Below the pieces are notes generated by a model. It searched no databases, was not told the origin of the DNA, and was given only the letters and a program-made list of their open reading frames with translations. A program made the position numbers and the translations under genes. Of a DNA stretch of 64,000 nt, positions 43,541-55,449 are shown one piece after another (positions within the stretch are counted from its first letter, which is position 1; each line of letters starts with the position of its first letter). This DNA is from Macrobrachium rosenbergii (lineage: Eukaryota > Arthropoda > Malacostraca > Decapoda > Palaemonidae): contig NC_089781.1 of the NCBI RefSeq assembly GCF_040412425.1, forward strand, positions 55,758,813-55,822,812. Direction: 5' to 3'.

Positions 43541-45811
43541 ATTTTAGCACGAGCCAGTGCCTTGTTGTACATTTCAACGGTGTGCTTTCTTTTGCTTTTT
43601 CTGTACGCTGGAATGTCTTCCATCCAGGATTTTACTTCATCTAAGTTGAGTACCATCTCCCTTTGAGTTTTTGGCATTTTGAGACCTTTTATTTAACCTC
43701 TAATTCGATAATTACGGGGTTGAATATGACGCCGGTCTCGGCCGCCTCTCTCTCTGACCACACGTGACCTTCAGTCTTCGTTTGGTTTAATAGTATGATT
43801 CTGTCCCTTTGCTGTATGATAATATGTTTTATCTATGTGTTTTTTACATATTTTCATATTCGCTCCTTGTCGGAGTCATTTTATTCCAAATTACCCCTTC
43901 CCTGGGGAGGCGTGGGTCCTCGCTTATCGTGAGGCTATGAGGTTTCCCCACGCCTTTGTGATCATAATTCCATGTTCTCCTTGGACCCATTCCTCCTCCA
44001 GCACACGGGTATATTCTCTGAGATGGTGCTGTTATGCTAATTATATTTGCTAATTTTTACGTTAACGGATGACATTTATATTTTTGGATTAATATTGTTA
44101 CGCTTGAATGTAAGGGTCGGCCATTATTTACCATCCGCGTCCCATATGTCGCGAGTGGTTTGGCCCACCCTTCTACATGAGTCCTTTTATTATTTATGTT
44201 CTGTACGGATATATATTATTTACTTTATATTTTTACATTGTTTGGTTAACTTTTAGCGTTACTTTAGTCAGATAGTTCCTGTGTTGGGTCTCCTAGGCTA
44301 GTCCTCCTGGCCGCTGATCGGCTTCGGAAAGGTTAGCCTAGGAAGTTAGGCTCCCTCACGGCTCTTTGCTCCCTACTTCCCCACCAGGTTGTTTTGAGGC
44401 TTGGAGGAGTCATGGGTGGGTGGGAGAGTCCCATGTTCTGAGCCCTGACGGTATCGCCTGGTTCGGATGGGGGTTATTAGGCCTAGATTTTCCCACCCTC
44501 TCCCTGTTTTGGCCTACCAGCTCGGACTCGGGTCTTCGTAAGGTTAGGCTAGAATAGCGAGGGTCTTCTCATTCGTAGCCTACTCCTGTCCGAGCCGTCG
44601 GTGTCAGGCAGGCAACCTGGCATTGTGTCTCTCCCCTCTCCCCCTCCTACCTCCCTTCCAGACCTCGGCTTGTCTTCCCTACCCGTGTAAAAATTGTCAT
44701 TGAGAAGCAAGCCTGGGGTAGAGGTTGCTCTGAGCCTTTTCGTATCGCTAGCCTAACAAATCCCTTACCCCTTCCTTTGCATTGGGTGGTTTTCCTAGTT
44801 CTCCCGTGCCAGGGACGCTGATCTCTTTTGACCGGCATCCTATGGGTAGTTCTTTTTTGGGTGTCTAGGGATGCTTCCCCACTCCCAGCCACCGCTAATC
44901 GACACCACCACTTTGCAATTCCTTAGCATTTGGAGTGTAACCTAGTATTCTCCCGCATTTGGTAGTCGTTCTCCCATGATCGACACCCCGTGGGGGTTAA
45001 CGCGCCCAGGAGGTGTCCCCACCCATCTGGGCCGCTGCCGTAGGTTCCCTCCACTTGACTATTCCCTACCCTTTCCCTAGCATCAGACGCGTGACCGAGT
45101 TTCTCCCTGCCCAGGGTTGTCGTTCTCTTAAGACCGACACCCTGTGGAGAGTTAGTTCGGTATCCAGTTAGAGTTATCCACCTAACTGGCCTCTGTCTCG
45201 GTGTCCGCTCTTCTGCTAGCTGTTATTGTCCTTGTTTTTCCTGTTCAATACAACTGGAACATCGACCATATACCCTGGGAATCTGTCTTGACTTTGGTCA
45301 GATCCTACCTCCGCCCGAGTTTGTCGGGTCTCCCGTTACCCCCTTTAATGTAACCACTCCGGTGGGTATGGTGTGGTTGGACGGCGCTCACCCGCCTCCT
45401 TTGCCGCCACCATAAGTATGGTGTAACTCGATTCCCCTGACATCAAAGCGAGTTTTATAATCAATGTATCATAACCATTGTTTCTTGGCAAGTACTGTTA
45501 ACCATTCCGCACTGTGTATTTACCATACCTCTACCGGACTGTGTCCGGAAGTATTTATGTAATCCGTTATTTTGTTTATGACGATGATCATAGGTTAAGG
45601 TTTTCTAGTAGCACCGAATTACTCCGCGTCCTTAACATTTTCACTCATGTATCTTATATATCATTCCCCTAATACCGGAGTTAACTCCAGCGGGGTCTGA
45701 CTGGACCATTTGCATGCTCCGTTAGTCATTTTTTAAATTAAGACTCATCTCCGGCGACCCTACTCCGGCATGCCTCATTAGCATACTCATGTATCATCTG
45801 TCCACTTACAG
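43541..45811 (+). promoter_or_regulatory. DIRS-d long leader with CCGG hairpins
   Basis: About 2.3 kb without a convincing long ORF. A short frame starts at ATG 43612 (MSSIQDFTSSKLSTISL), echoing the leader frame of DIRS-b. Near the gag start, CCGGAC-tgt-GTCCGG (45534-45548), ACCGAATTACTCCG (about 45613) and CCGGAGTTAACTCC (about 45675) are inverted pairs like those of DIRS-b, though sequences differ. Confidence 0.5.
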
Positions 45812-48130
45812 ATGGCACGTTGTCAGGAGCATGGGTGCACGGCGTCCTGCAGCAGACCTGTGGACACGGCGTGTCGCTCCCACTCGGCTGCGCGGTCCGA
45901 GTCGGGACCTGATCGCCTGGCACCCTGACGGATGTGAGGTGTGCTACGCTCTTTACGAGCGAGTGTTGATGAGTCGGTAAGCTACATGTCCACTAATCGT
46001 TATTCTCTTGAGTTTGTAGCCTTTATTGATATATATATATGACAGTTGGAGATTTCGTTAGTAAGCACTCCCCTCCTTTCAGGCTGACCGCAGCTCTCGC
46101 GACTCTTCGCTGTCGACCCTCAAGACCTGGGTCAGTGGTTTTGGGAGGAACGCCGCCGGGGAAGCCCTACGTTCTTTCAGAGGAGATCTGCAATCTCCTC
46201 TACCCCGCGCCCGGATCTCAGCGGCCGCCGCCCCGGCGAAGTAGCCGCCCCCTTGATCGCTGGGATCCGTGAGATGACGGAGCCCTCCCATGAAGAAGAA
46301 GCCATCTGCGGAGAGGTAGCAGAGGAGGTTGCGGCGATCAACATCAACCTCGAGCCGATGAGCGTTGACCTGGACCACCAGGTTGCAGGTAAGGGGGTAA
46401 GTGAGGCAGATGTTTCTGATCCTCTTTTCAGCTCTCCTTCCTCTTCTGTCTCTTCCTTTAGAGGATTCGAGAAATCCTCTTACCTTGAGGACAGGTCAAG
46501 GTCTACTGTCCCCAAGGTAAAGTCTGTGAAAACAATGACCTTATCAAAGTCCTTCAAACACCAGAGGTCTCACCTCGAGCTCCCTCGAAGTCGCCACGGG
46601 CCCCTAGCCCCGTGCCGCCTACGAGCAAGGCTGCCCCTCTGGAAAGGGATCAAGATCTACGCAAAGTAAGGCGAGTCCCCTCATCCTGACTTTGACCCGA
46701 GGCCCAAATGCTGTGAACTTCTTATGAAGAAGTTCGATAAAAGGGTGGAGGCCAGGATTAGCGAACTCTCCTCCCAGTTGGCTTCGGCCTGAAGTCTTCT
46801 GACGATTCTGTAAAATCCCTAGCAGAGAAGGTACAGACCCAGCAGAGCTTGCTCTCTGGGTTTATGCGCGCGGAGCAGCGGCTCAGTCTTACGCTGTTCC
46901 GACGCCCGGTCTTCCTCCCTTTGATAAGGGAAACCCTTGGCGCCTGGCTCTTCATGCTCCTCAGCATGAAGATACCCTCACCATTGAAGGACTGGGTACT
47001 CGCAGGTTGGAAGAGCTGGAGTTCTTCCCACCTGACCTAGTGCCTCCTTACCCAGGATATGCCAGGCTTACTGAGGAAGCCTGGATAAGGTCGGATAAGG
47101 TCCCGAAGGAGACTGTCATCTTCCCGAGGGACCAGGCACAATCCACCCTGTTGCGCACGCTCACAGAGTGGGAGGCCGAGAACACGAAACTCACCCCTGT
47201 CAAAGGGACGTTTACGATGTTCTCGGTGAGGGATGCTATCCCCACCCCCTGCACGACTAAGGTAGTTCTGATTACCAGTCAGGCAGGCATCAAGGGCAAG
47301 CCCCTTCCACAACCATCCCACCTCTCTCGTCTTCCCCGGAGATTCTGAATTTTGGAAGGGAGCTCCGGCCACCTTTACGGTGGGTAGGCTCGACCCTGAC
47401 TGCGCTTCTTCCCTCTTCAGCGAGCAGCTTCCCAAACTCCCGGAATCTCTTCTGAAGGCCGAATCGGAAGCCAAGACCAGGTTGAGTCGGTCCCTGCATT
47501 CCCTGACTTTGGCGGAGGCAACTTCGGTTGTCTACAATGAAGAAGCCCTCTTCCAGGTCCTTACCAAATCCCTACTGGCGGGATTCCAACAGGACCTGTA
47601 CGACTTCATAGTGGCTCGTATGAATTGCCGAAAACACATCTTTTGCGGCAGCCACTATAAGGCACGAGCCCAATAGGCTCATGAAGAGCTCTGTTTGGGG
47701 GCTAATCTCTTCCCGCAGGAAGAAGTAAATACAGTCCTGGCAGAGGCAACCAGGAAAACCAAAGCCTCGCCTCCCGCTGGGGTCTCCCCTGCAAGCGAAG
47801 CCAACGGAGTCCGCTGGACCTCATCCCAGACCCGGGAAGAGGTTCAAGAAGTTTAAGAGACCACATATTCAGACTGTGCTGCAGGCTGTTCCCTCCTCCA
47901 GCCGGCCAGCCTTCAACCTCTAAAGCGCAGCCTCAGCAACAGTATGTGCTGGTGCAACCAGCCCAACACACGCTCGCTTCCCCTACGTATGTGACATCTC
48001 CGGCTTTCAATGCTTCATTTGAAAGCCAAGGGGCATTTCGGGCATTCAACCGAAATGCCAGGGGAAGTAGAGCCAGAGGCTCTTTTAGAGGCAAATAGGC
48101 GTCGATCCATCTCCCGAGGGAGGGGGCCGA
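45812..48130 (+). pseudogene. DIRS-d gag-like ORF1, intron-bearing and frameshifted
   Basis: Starts ATG 45812 (MARCQEHGCTASCSRP), a Cys-rich head damaged by indels compared with DIRS-b. The frame ends at GTAAGC (45977) and resumes after TCCTTTCAG at 46083 with ADRSSRDSSLSTLKTWV. It stays open through 46669 (AININLEPMSVDLD at about 46335). The central block (about 46915-47345) reads LPPFDKGNPWRLALHAPQH, LEELEFFPPDLVPPYPGYAR and VPKETVIFPRDQAQ. After a frameshift near 47330 comes 47380-47676 (LFSEQLPKLPESLLKAES, EALFQVLTKSLLAGFQ). Better preserved than DIRS-b. Confidence 0.72.
45977..46082 (+). other. Probable intron in DIRS-d gag (106 nt)
   Basis: Donor GTAAGC after codon TCG, acceptor CCCTCCTTTCAG. 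Same codon position and phase as the DIRS-b intron, but different length and sequence. Confidence 0.7.
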
Positions 48131-49875
48131 GGTAGCAGAGAGAGGTAGATCATCTCCGCCCAGTGAGACTCCTCAGGTAGGCGGGAGGTTGTATCTTTCG
48201 GGACCAATGGACCTTCAGTCCAGGCCCACAGCATAGTCTCCAAGGGTCTGGGATGGAGCTGGAGCAGAGGCCCTCCTCCGCTAGTCAGATTCCATCAGTC
48301 ACCATTCAAAGCCCTCCAGGACTTTGTGAAGGACCTGCTCCAAAAGAGGGCTATAAAGAAAGCGACACCTGAAGTTTCAGGGCAGACTGTTCAGCTGCCC
48401 AAAGAAAGGCTCCAGTCAGCAAAGAGTAATCCTAGACTTGTCTCGTCTCAATTTATACATTCAATGCGACAAGTTTTGCATGCTTACAATCTCGCAGGGT
48501 AATGGACCCTACTTCCCGTGGAGCCGTAACCACCTCTATAGATCTTTCAGACGCCTATTATCACGTCCCAGTTGCGAGATGATTCTCTCCTTACCTGGGG
48601 TTCAGACTAGGAAAGCAAGCTTACTTGTTCAGAGTCATGCCATTCGGGCTCAACATAGCCCCCAGAATTTTCACCAAACTGGCAGATACAGTAGTCCAAC
48701 AACTACGGTCACAGGGGATCATGCTGGCCGCATACCTGGACGATTGGATAATCTGGGCATCCAACGCCAACGAATGTCGGAAAGCAACAGCCATAGTAAT
48801 CGGTTTTCTGGAATCTCTAGGCTTCCAAATAAACAGGAGAAATCCCGCCTAGTTCCGAGACCCGTTTTCAATGGTTGGGGATCCAGTGGGACCTGGACTT
48901 CACAAACTGTCTCTTCCGCCAGCCAAACGGAGAGAAATAGCCAAAGCAACCAGGCAATTCCTCAAGAACAGGAAAGCCTCCCGCGCACCAAAGAAAGGGT
49001 CTTAGGTTCCCTTCAGTTTGCTTCGGTAACAGATCTGCTTCTGAAAGCCAAACTGAAAGACATAAACAGAGTGTGGCGGAGACGTGCCAACAACAGATTC
49101 AGAGACAAGGTGTCCCTAATTCCGCCAGTGTTGAGAAAGAGACTCGGCCCTGGACAACAGTCAAGTGCTTGTCAAAATCAGTACCGCTCCAGTTTCCTCC
49201 GCATTGGTAATTCACACGGATGCTTCTCTGAGTGGGTGGGGAGGATATTCTCAACACAAAAAGTGCAGGGAACGTGGTCCACTATGTTCCGCCAGTTCCA
49301 TATCAACATTCTTGAAGCAATGGCAGTCTTTCTAACTCTAAAGAAACTGCGTCCAACCATACTAATCCATATCAGGTTGGTTTTGGACAGTGCAGTAGTG
49401 GTGCATTGCATTAACAGAGGAGGCTCCAAGTTGAGCCGGTCAACCAAGTAATGATAGCAATATTCTCCCTAGCAAACAAGCACCGGTGGCATTTGTCAGC
49501 TACCCATCTGGCAGGAGTCCGAATGTCACTGCAGATTCTTCTGTCCAGAACAACTCCGCTGGAGTCGGAATGGTCCCTGGACAAAACATCATTCGAGTGG
49601 ATTTGCAGTCAGGTCCCAGGTCTCCAGGTAGATCTGTTTGCCACAGAAAGCAACCACAAAACTTCCATGTTATGTGGCCCCAGCCTGGACCCTCTGGCTC
49701 ACTCCACAGATGCGATGTCAATAGATTGGAACAGGTGGCAGAGGATCTACCCGTTTCCTCCAGTGAACTTGTTGATGAAAGTTTTACACAAGCTCAGGAC
49801 ATTCAAAGGTCATGTGGCCCTGGTAGCACCCAACTGGTCAAGAGCAACTGGTTTCCTCTTCTTCTGGAGCTGAAA
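48131..49875 (+). pseudogene. DIRS-d RT, RNase H and DAM-like region
   Basis: GGRLYLSGPMD (about 48181), RVILDLSRLNLYIQ (about 48426-48465), TSIDLSDAYYHVP (about 48533-48575), LFRVMPFGLNIAPRIFTKLA (about 48625-48685), and an intact AAYLDDWIIWAS box at 48727-48762. RNase H: HINILEAMAVFLTLK (about 49300) and LVLDSAVVVHCINRGG (about 49380-49430). Post-RNase H region: VDLFATESN (about 49630) and STDAMSIDWNRWQRIYPFPP (about 49700-49760). Frameshifts near 48510, 48600, 48850 and 49440. The catalytic box is better kept than in DIRS-b. Confidence 0.85.
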
Positions 49876-49879
49876 ACTC

Positions 49880-50966
49880 TGGTGCATACAAATCCCCAGG
49901 CCAAAATTGACACAAATAGTACAAACTCGGACTGTGTCAGCTTCCTCAAGAATTCAAAATGCCCTAGCTTGATGGATTTCATGAAATTCACAGCTCAGAA
50001 AGATGCTAACATTGACCCTGTTAATACACTGTTCTTAGAATCAGACAAAAGGGGAATCTACCCTCAGACAATACGACTCAGCAGTCAAGAAATTAGCATT
50101 ATTCCTGAAAGAATCTGGAATCTGAAGCTAAAGAAATGACCACGAACCTTGCAATTTCGTTCTTCAGGTCATTATTTGAAAAAGGTCTAGCCTCTAGTAC
50201 TATTACTACAGGCAAATCAGCTTTAAAAAAGATATTTTTACATGGCTTTAATATTAACAGACTCATATTTTTCATCAATTCCTAGAGCATGCGCTCGTTT
50301 GAGACCAGCAACCCGCCCACACACGGTTTCCTGGTTCTTAAATGACGTTCTTAAATTAGCATCAGATACTGATAATCAGAAGTGTTCATTCTTAAGTCTG
50401 TTAAGGAAGACCTTATTCTTAATCAGCTTAGCCTCAGGTGCTAGAATTTCTGAGCTGTCCGCTCTCTCTAGAGAACCGAACCATGTCGATTTCCTCCCAT
50501 CAGGAGAAGTTCTGTTAGCCCCGGTCTCAAGTTTCTTGCTAAGAATGAAGATCCACAAGATAGGTGGTCCCCTTGAAAGGTTATTCCCTTCCACAAGACC
50601 TGTCATTATGTCCAGTCACTGCTTTAAAGGCTTATTTAGACAGAACCTCTAATACAACATCAGGCCCTCTTTTTGTTAGGGAAGGTGGAGGAACTATTTC
50701 TTTGAAGGCCATCAGACAACAAATCTTGTACTTTATTAAACAAGCTAACCCAGATTCAGTTCCAAAGGTTCATGATATCAGGCGGTGGCCACCTCCACTA
50801 ATTATTTCCATTATATGAATTTTGACGATCTCAAAAATATACGGGTTGGAAATCACCTTCAGTGTTCAAACGCCACTACCTCAAATCTCTAGAGGCCCTA
50901 AAATTTTCCACTGTGGCGGCAGGAAGCATTGTCCCTTCCTCTGGTGATCACACTTCGCATTCCTAA
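49880..50966 (+). pseudogene. DIRS-d tyrosine recombinase, few frameshifts
   Basis: N-terminal part SFFRSLFEKGLASSTITTG (about 50158-50215). Main body 50242-50570: ATRPHTVSWFLNDVL, LISLASGARISELSAL (first catalytic Arg), PSGEVLLAP. After a shift near 50575, KVHDIRRW (about 50767-50790, HxxR), then FDDLKNI and VFKRHYLKSLEAL (about 50853-50895) with the nucleophile Tyr; stop at 50964. All catalytic residues are present; the damage is a handful of indels. Confidence 0.83.
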
Positions 50967-51300
50967 CTATTCTGTCACTCTCCTCTCACCTACCTGCCTC
51001 GTTTACTCCCTTACTGTCTTCCTTGGGTCAGGCATGCTTCACAGCCTGACTCCTGACCATGTTACATATTGTCTGTTGTCCCTTTTTGTTAGTGTTTAAG
51101 TCATTTATAATCATATTCTAAATTACTGTATTATATGTTTGCTTTGGGGCATGGTTCCCCTGACTTCTTGTTCCATGTTTTATAATAGAGATTTTTTCTG
51201 CTTGGGTAATTAAAACTCAGTTTTAATCATAGTTTTATTTCTCTCCATCACAGTAGTTTTCATGAGCTTCACCAAGCTGGTATGTTTAATTCTCTGCTAT

Positions 51301-51394
51301 GATTTCACCGGGTGACACAGGTCAAAGCCCAGAAAAGGGATTTTGACAAAGGAAAAATCTATTTCTGGGGGAAGACCTGTGTCACCCGGTGACC
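51301..51394 (+). repeat. DIRS-d internal complementary region
   Basis: TTTCACCGGGTGACACAGG...CCCAGAAAAGGGATTTTGAC...GACCTGTGTCACCCGGTGA: complement of left end followed by complement of right end. A G run of 13 follows shortly (about 51439-51451). Confidence 0.9.
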
Positions 51395-51460
51395 CACCGC
51401 TATTCCTCCTTTCCCCCCCTGGGTAAAATACCTAGCTTGGGGGGGGGGGGGTGCTAACCT

Positions 51461-51745
51461 GGAATGCCAATATGGCGGCTGAGTTGTTGGTATTCGGGGA
51501 GCTGGTGCGGGCTTTGCAACGGCACATCGCTTTTGGGGATTTTGAGATTGGATATCTCTACAGGGCAGAGGCCTGTGGTAGTGACAACACTCACCCTTTC
51601 CCATATACGACTCCATTTTATGGAGCTCGCACTGGGGGTAGTAACCCCAGCATTGCATTTAGTTTTTCTCTGGTATGTTTAGCAATAAATTTACCTAGAA
51701 ATATGTGCTAGATGGTAATTTCACCGGGTGACACAGGTCTTCCCC
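51461..51745 (-). repeat. DIRS-d right inverted terminal repeat
   Basis: Reverse complement of 43251-43540; the right extension to 51778 matches that of DIRS-b. Confidence 0.92.
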
Positions 51746-51908
51746 CAGAAATAGATTTTTCCTTTGTCAAAATCCCTTATTTAGTATTTAAACTTTAGAA
51801 ATAAGCATTTATTAGCATTTTTAGAGACCATGCCAAACTTACGCGAAAATTTACCCTGCGTGAGGGGTTCTGGAACCTAACCTCGTGTAAGTTTGAAGTA
51901 TGACTGTA

Positions 51909-52597
51909 TTTACTAATCGGGTGTTTTGGTTTTCAGGCTTATAACTACGCCACTCTAATTTCTGCAAGTTTGTCTTGCCCAGGGGAGGCCCGTGCTGGTC
52001 ATCTCTGTGTAGTTCTGAGTTGGTGTGTGTATTTTTTATAGGACACTCTGTAATAGTGAGTGCAGTGAATCACTGGTATAACGAGTGTTGTTTGTGGAGA
52101 AAGTGTTATGGCCTAAACTTGGAAACCGTGTTGGTGATGTTAAACATTTAAGTGTAAACTCAATTGTTTAGTTTGTGTCAGCTCAACTATTATGTGATTT
52201 GAGCTTCAGAGGTGGTTTGTAGGTGTTGGGTTGAAAACCCGACATGTCTTATCAATATGTGGTATTAGCGACATCTGTACATAGGTTGTTAATTGTGAAT
52301 CTGCTAACCTGTGATCTTGCCACCCCACTTCCGAGTTTCCAGGTTTTATTTTTATGTCATTTATACACTGTTTTGAGAAAATTTTATTAAAATGAAATGT
52401 GCTAATTTTTAGGCTTAAAGCCTTGTATTGCATATTAATTTATGCTATTTATTATCATTGTGTGATAAGTTTGCCAACATACCTTGTTGTTTTGTGTTTT
52501 CATCTCAATCTGATTAAGTTAAAATTAATTTCTTATTGAATTCTGATTTAACAATTTTAAAAAAATTTGTAACATTTTTTTCTGTTGGGTGAGGTGG
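51909..52597 (+). other. gmr1-like 3' non-coding segment, part 3, with polypurine-like tract
   Basis: AT-rich, no ORF. Ends in GGGTGAGGTGG (52587-52597), which would serve as the plus-strand primer next to the 3' LTR. Confidence 0.6.
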
Positions 52598-53427
52598 TGT
52601 CAGTATGCTGGCCTTTTTCTGTATTAATTAATTAAGTTAAATGTTATCTTAATATCAAGCCATCTGGGCAGTGTTCCTTTAGGTCTTTTGTCTCCTCAGT
52701 GGCCCTTCGCTTGTTTACCTGTTATTATAGTTTTGTTTTTCTTTTCAAGTAGTATGGTCCAAGCTCCACCTCTTTGAGAGGTTTTTTTTTATGGTCCTGT
52801 GATGTTGGGAGACAATCTGTTTTTTGAGCCATTTTGGAGAGGTTGTCACTATACCTGTCTGCCTGTTGGAAGTCCGGTTGACATTCATTACCTGCTGCCC
52901 CCGCTACAAGCTGAGGGTTAGTATGTCCTGTGGGATTTTGCTCCACCAATATTAGTTGCAGGCTGGACTTCATTTTTGCCTCTGGCTTTGTATCTGTTGA
53001 GAGGGACCGCTCTTTTACCCGATAAGGTGGAATTATTGGCATTGCCTGCAGCAGTTGTGATCAGAGCATATGGACCCTGGTGTGGGCTTTTTTATCCCTG
53101 TATACCCAGGTTTTTGCTCTAGATGTGGAGTTTGATATATGTGACATTGCAAGCTTTGCTTAATGTCTTGACAAGATCACAACAGTATATACTGAAGCCC
53201 TGATTTGTATGGTTTACTTAGCCTGTATGTGTTAGGTTATTCTGTCTTTTTGACCTTCTCTTACTTTCTGAGCCCTCTTTGTAAGTATGGATGTGCTGCT
53301 TTCTTTATTTAGTAGTGCAAGTGTATGAGTACTGTTTTCCGGTGGTTTGCACGATTCCACCTATTGTGGACTTCGGCGCTGTTTATCAACAGTACTGATT
53401 GCATGGTGGTCGAAGCAGGCCATTACA
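52598..53427 (+). repeat. 3' LTR of the gmr1-like element
   Basis: 830 bp, TGTCAGTATG...GGCCATTACA. Aligns with the 5' LTR and is free of element D. Contains an extra ~100 bp (about 52920-53030) compared with the 5' copy, which has a corresponding deletion around 22455-22500. Confidence 0.85.
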
Positions 53428-53472
53428 ATAAATAAATAAATAAATAAATAAATACACACACACACACACACA
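53428..53472. repeat. (AAAT)n and (CA)n microsatellite
   Basis: ATAAATAAATAAATAAA followed by CACACACACA, directly after the 3' LTR; it may have obscured the element's target duplication. Confidence 0.95.
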
Positions 53473-53865
53473 CAGTAGACTCGACGCTAATCTGTTCCAG
53501 AAGAAGCACTGAGAGGCGATTCAGCTGAGATCTGAATAAACTTTTTCCATAAGAAATAACTGAAAACGGATTATAGTAATCCGTTCTCAACCACCAGTTA
53601 TTACCCTAACCTTGCCTTTTTATACAAAACATTACACATAAATTACAATTAAATACGTTCAGAGTTAGATAACATACCATATCAGACACACTTTTTTATT
53701 TTTAAATGTATATTGTATAAAAAAAACTGCCCTACTTCCAATGTGTCCGTATTACCGATGGGAGACTGACTGCTGTAGGCTAGGCTAGGTACTGTACTGG
53801 GTAGGCACAAAAATTGTTGCTAATAATAAAACATTGAAAAACAAGCCTAAATATTACAGTAAAAT

Positions 53866-54200
53866 ATGATATTTTAATGATAAAATAAAGTTTGTTCATA
53901 CTTACCTGGCAGATATATATATATATACTGTAGCTGTAATCTCCAAGTCCGGCAAATTTCAAAATTCAGCCACACGAGTGGCCGGTCAGGTGGTTAGTAC
54001 ACATTCCCCGCCGCTGGGAGGCGGGTATCAGGAACCATTCCCATTTTCTATTCAGATTTTCTAACGCCACTGTCTCCTGAGGGGAGGAGGGAGGGTAATA
54101 TGAATATATATCTGCCAGGTAAGTATGAACAAACTTTATTTTATCATTAAAATATCATTTTGTTCATGAGACTTATCTGCCAGATATATATATAGCTGAA
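53866..54200 (-). repeat. DIRS-e right terminal repeat and internal complementary region
   Basis: AAAGTTTGTTCATACTTACC (about 53889) is mirrored by GGTAAGTATGAACAAACTTT (about 54119), and joined to TTTTGTTCATGAGACTTATC, the complement of the left end at 58.3 kb. Each arm includes an AT-repeat after GGCAG. Confidence 0.83.
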
Positions 54201-54556
54201 TACCACCTTTGGAGGGGGTAGAGACAGCCAAGAATTAGGAAAAACAAATTTATAGGTAAAATTATTTTGGTTCCTTACCTGATAGCATAGCTGACTGCGT
54301 GGTTACTGTCACCCTAGTCTGCTTCTGCTTTACTAGAGACCCCAGCGAGGTAGTGACCTACAAAGCTGGCGACTTCTATATGATCTGTCAACGGGGGCGT
54401 GACCACAATGTGACTAGATCATAGACCATACAATGAGGACAAAAAGAGCATTACCAACCACCTAACCAACACCTAAACGTTTAGCTTGCAAAGGATTGGG
54501 AAGACTGCCTCCATCAGTCGACCCAACAACCATAAAAACACAATTAAAAACCCTTC

Positions 54557-55275
54557 CTAATCAAGATTAAAGGATAGGATCAGAGCTACCCCTGTCCCCA
54601 AGGTTGTTGAAGCAGCAATGTATGGTCCCAGCGAAAAACAATTTTCGTATGCTACCTTAACATCTCGCCAAGAGTGTGAGGCAAACACCGACTGACTTCG
54701 CCAAAATGTGGCACTGAGAATGTCACTGAGTACCATATTTTTCTGGAACGCCATGGAGGTAGCAACTGCCCTCACCTCGTGAGTGTTAACTCAACAACTT
54801 GAAGTTGAGTCGTGCAACAAGAATGTGCCTCCATAATGACATTCCTAATGAAAATGCCAGTGCATTCTTCGACATAGGTTTAACTGGTTGCCTCACAGAA
54901 CACCATAAATTATCCAATGGACCACGAATGTCCTGAGTTCTTTTTAGGTAGTACTTGAGAGCTCTAACTGGACATAGAACTCCATCTCAGGTTCCTGTCC
55001 AATAAGGTCTGCTAAACCTTTAATTTCAAAGTGTCTAGGCCAAGGGTTAGAAGACCTTTCATTCTTAGCCAAGAACTTAGGGGGTTAAAGAGCTGACAGC
55101 ATTGTGTCCCTTGAAGCCCACATGACGGCCTGATAGCCTGAACTTCGCTCACTCTCTTCGCCATCGCCAGAGCAGTGAGGAAGACCGTCTTTCTAGTAAC
55201 ATCCCTAAGAGATGCAGAGTGGAGAGGCTCAAAAGGACTGGACATCAAAACTTGAGCACAACGTCCAAGTTCCAA
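54557..55275 (-). pseudogene. DIRS-e tyrosine recombinase, catalytic Tyr lost
   Basis: Minus-strand frames: VLMSSPFEPLHSASLRDVTRK then FLTALAMAKRVSEVQAI (about 55120-55215, first catalytic Arg), linker with frameshifts, THEVRAVATSMAFQKN (about 54730-54780, HxxR), and SVFASHSWRDV (about 54660-54690) where relatives have Tyr at the Ser position. Ends SLGPYIAAS. The codon reads TCT, so the nucleophile is missing. Several frame breaks. Confidence 0.82.
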
Positions 55276-55449
55276 GTAGGGGAATTGGCAGAGGAACCTT
55301 AGACGCCTTGAAAAGACCTCAAGAGATCGTGGAGGTCCTTATTGTCAGACAAATCCAGTCCTCTGTGTCTGAAAACAGTAGAAAGCATGCTCCGATAACC
55401 TTTGATAGTCGGAACTGCTATATCTTGAGTTTTTCTCTTAAATAAAGGA

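Larger units (their letters stand above)
43251..51778 (+). mobile_element. DIRS-d: full-length DIRS1-like retrotransposon
   Basis: Same family and layout as DIRS-b: ITRs 43251-43540 and 51461-51745, internal complementary region 51301-51394, leader, gag with intron, RT/RNase H and recombinase. Starts TTCTGGGCTT and ends AAAATCCCTT. ITR arms differ at roughly eight positions by eye. Inserted in B' at GGGTCAT/ATTTAG; the B copy at 32280 shows the uninterrupted site and no target duplication. Confidence 0.92.
38987..51906 (+). mobile_element. TIR element B' (second copy of B) carrying S2 and DIRS-d
   Basis: Ends CAGCAATACCTCGAACTTG and, reversed, CAGTCATACTTCAAACTTAC; TA at 38985-38986 and 51907-51908. 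Left-arm sequence GGAACCTAACTAATGG and right-arm TTCTGGAACCTAACCTCG match B. Without S2 and DIRS-d it is about 1.8 kb plus microsatellite expansion. Non-coding. Confidence 0.83.
22122..53427 (+). mobile_element. gmr1-like Ty3/gypsy LTR retrotransposon expanded by nested insertions
   Basis: Two related terminal repeats beginning TGTCAGTATGCTGGCC and ending GGCCATTACA lie at 22122-24748 (interrupted) and 52598-53427. Between them are a primer-binding-like site, gag, protease, integrase, RT and RNase H in that order, then ~950 bp of 3' non-coding sequence broken by Tigger (29655-38913) and B' (38987-51906). A purine-rich tract (GGGTGAGGTGG) abuts the 3' LTR. Integrase before RT marks gmr1-like elements. 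The 5-bp flanks differ (TATAC versus ATAAA), perhaps because the right flank lies in an AAAT repeat. All ORFs are decayed. Confidence 0.8.
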
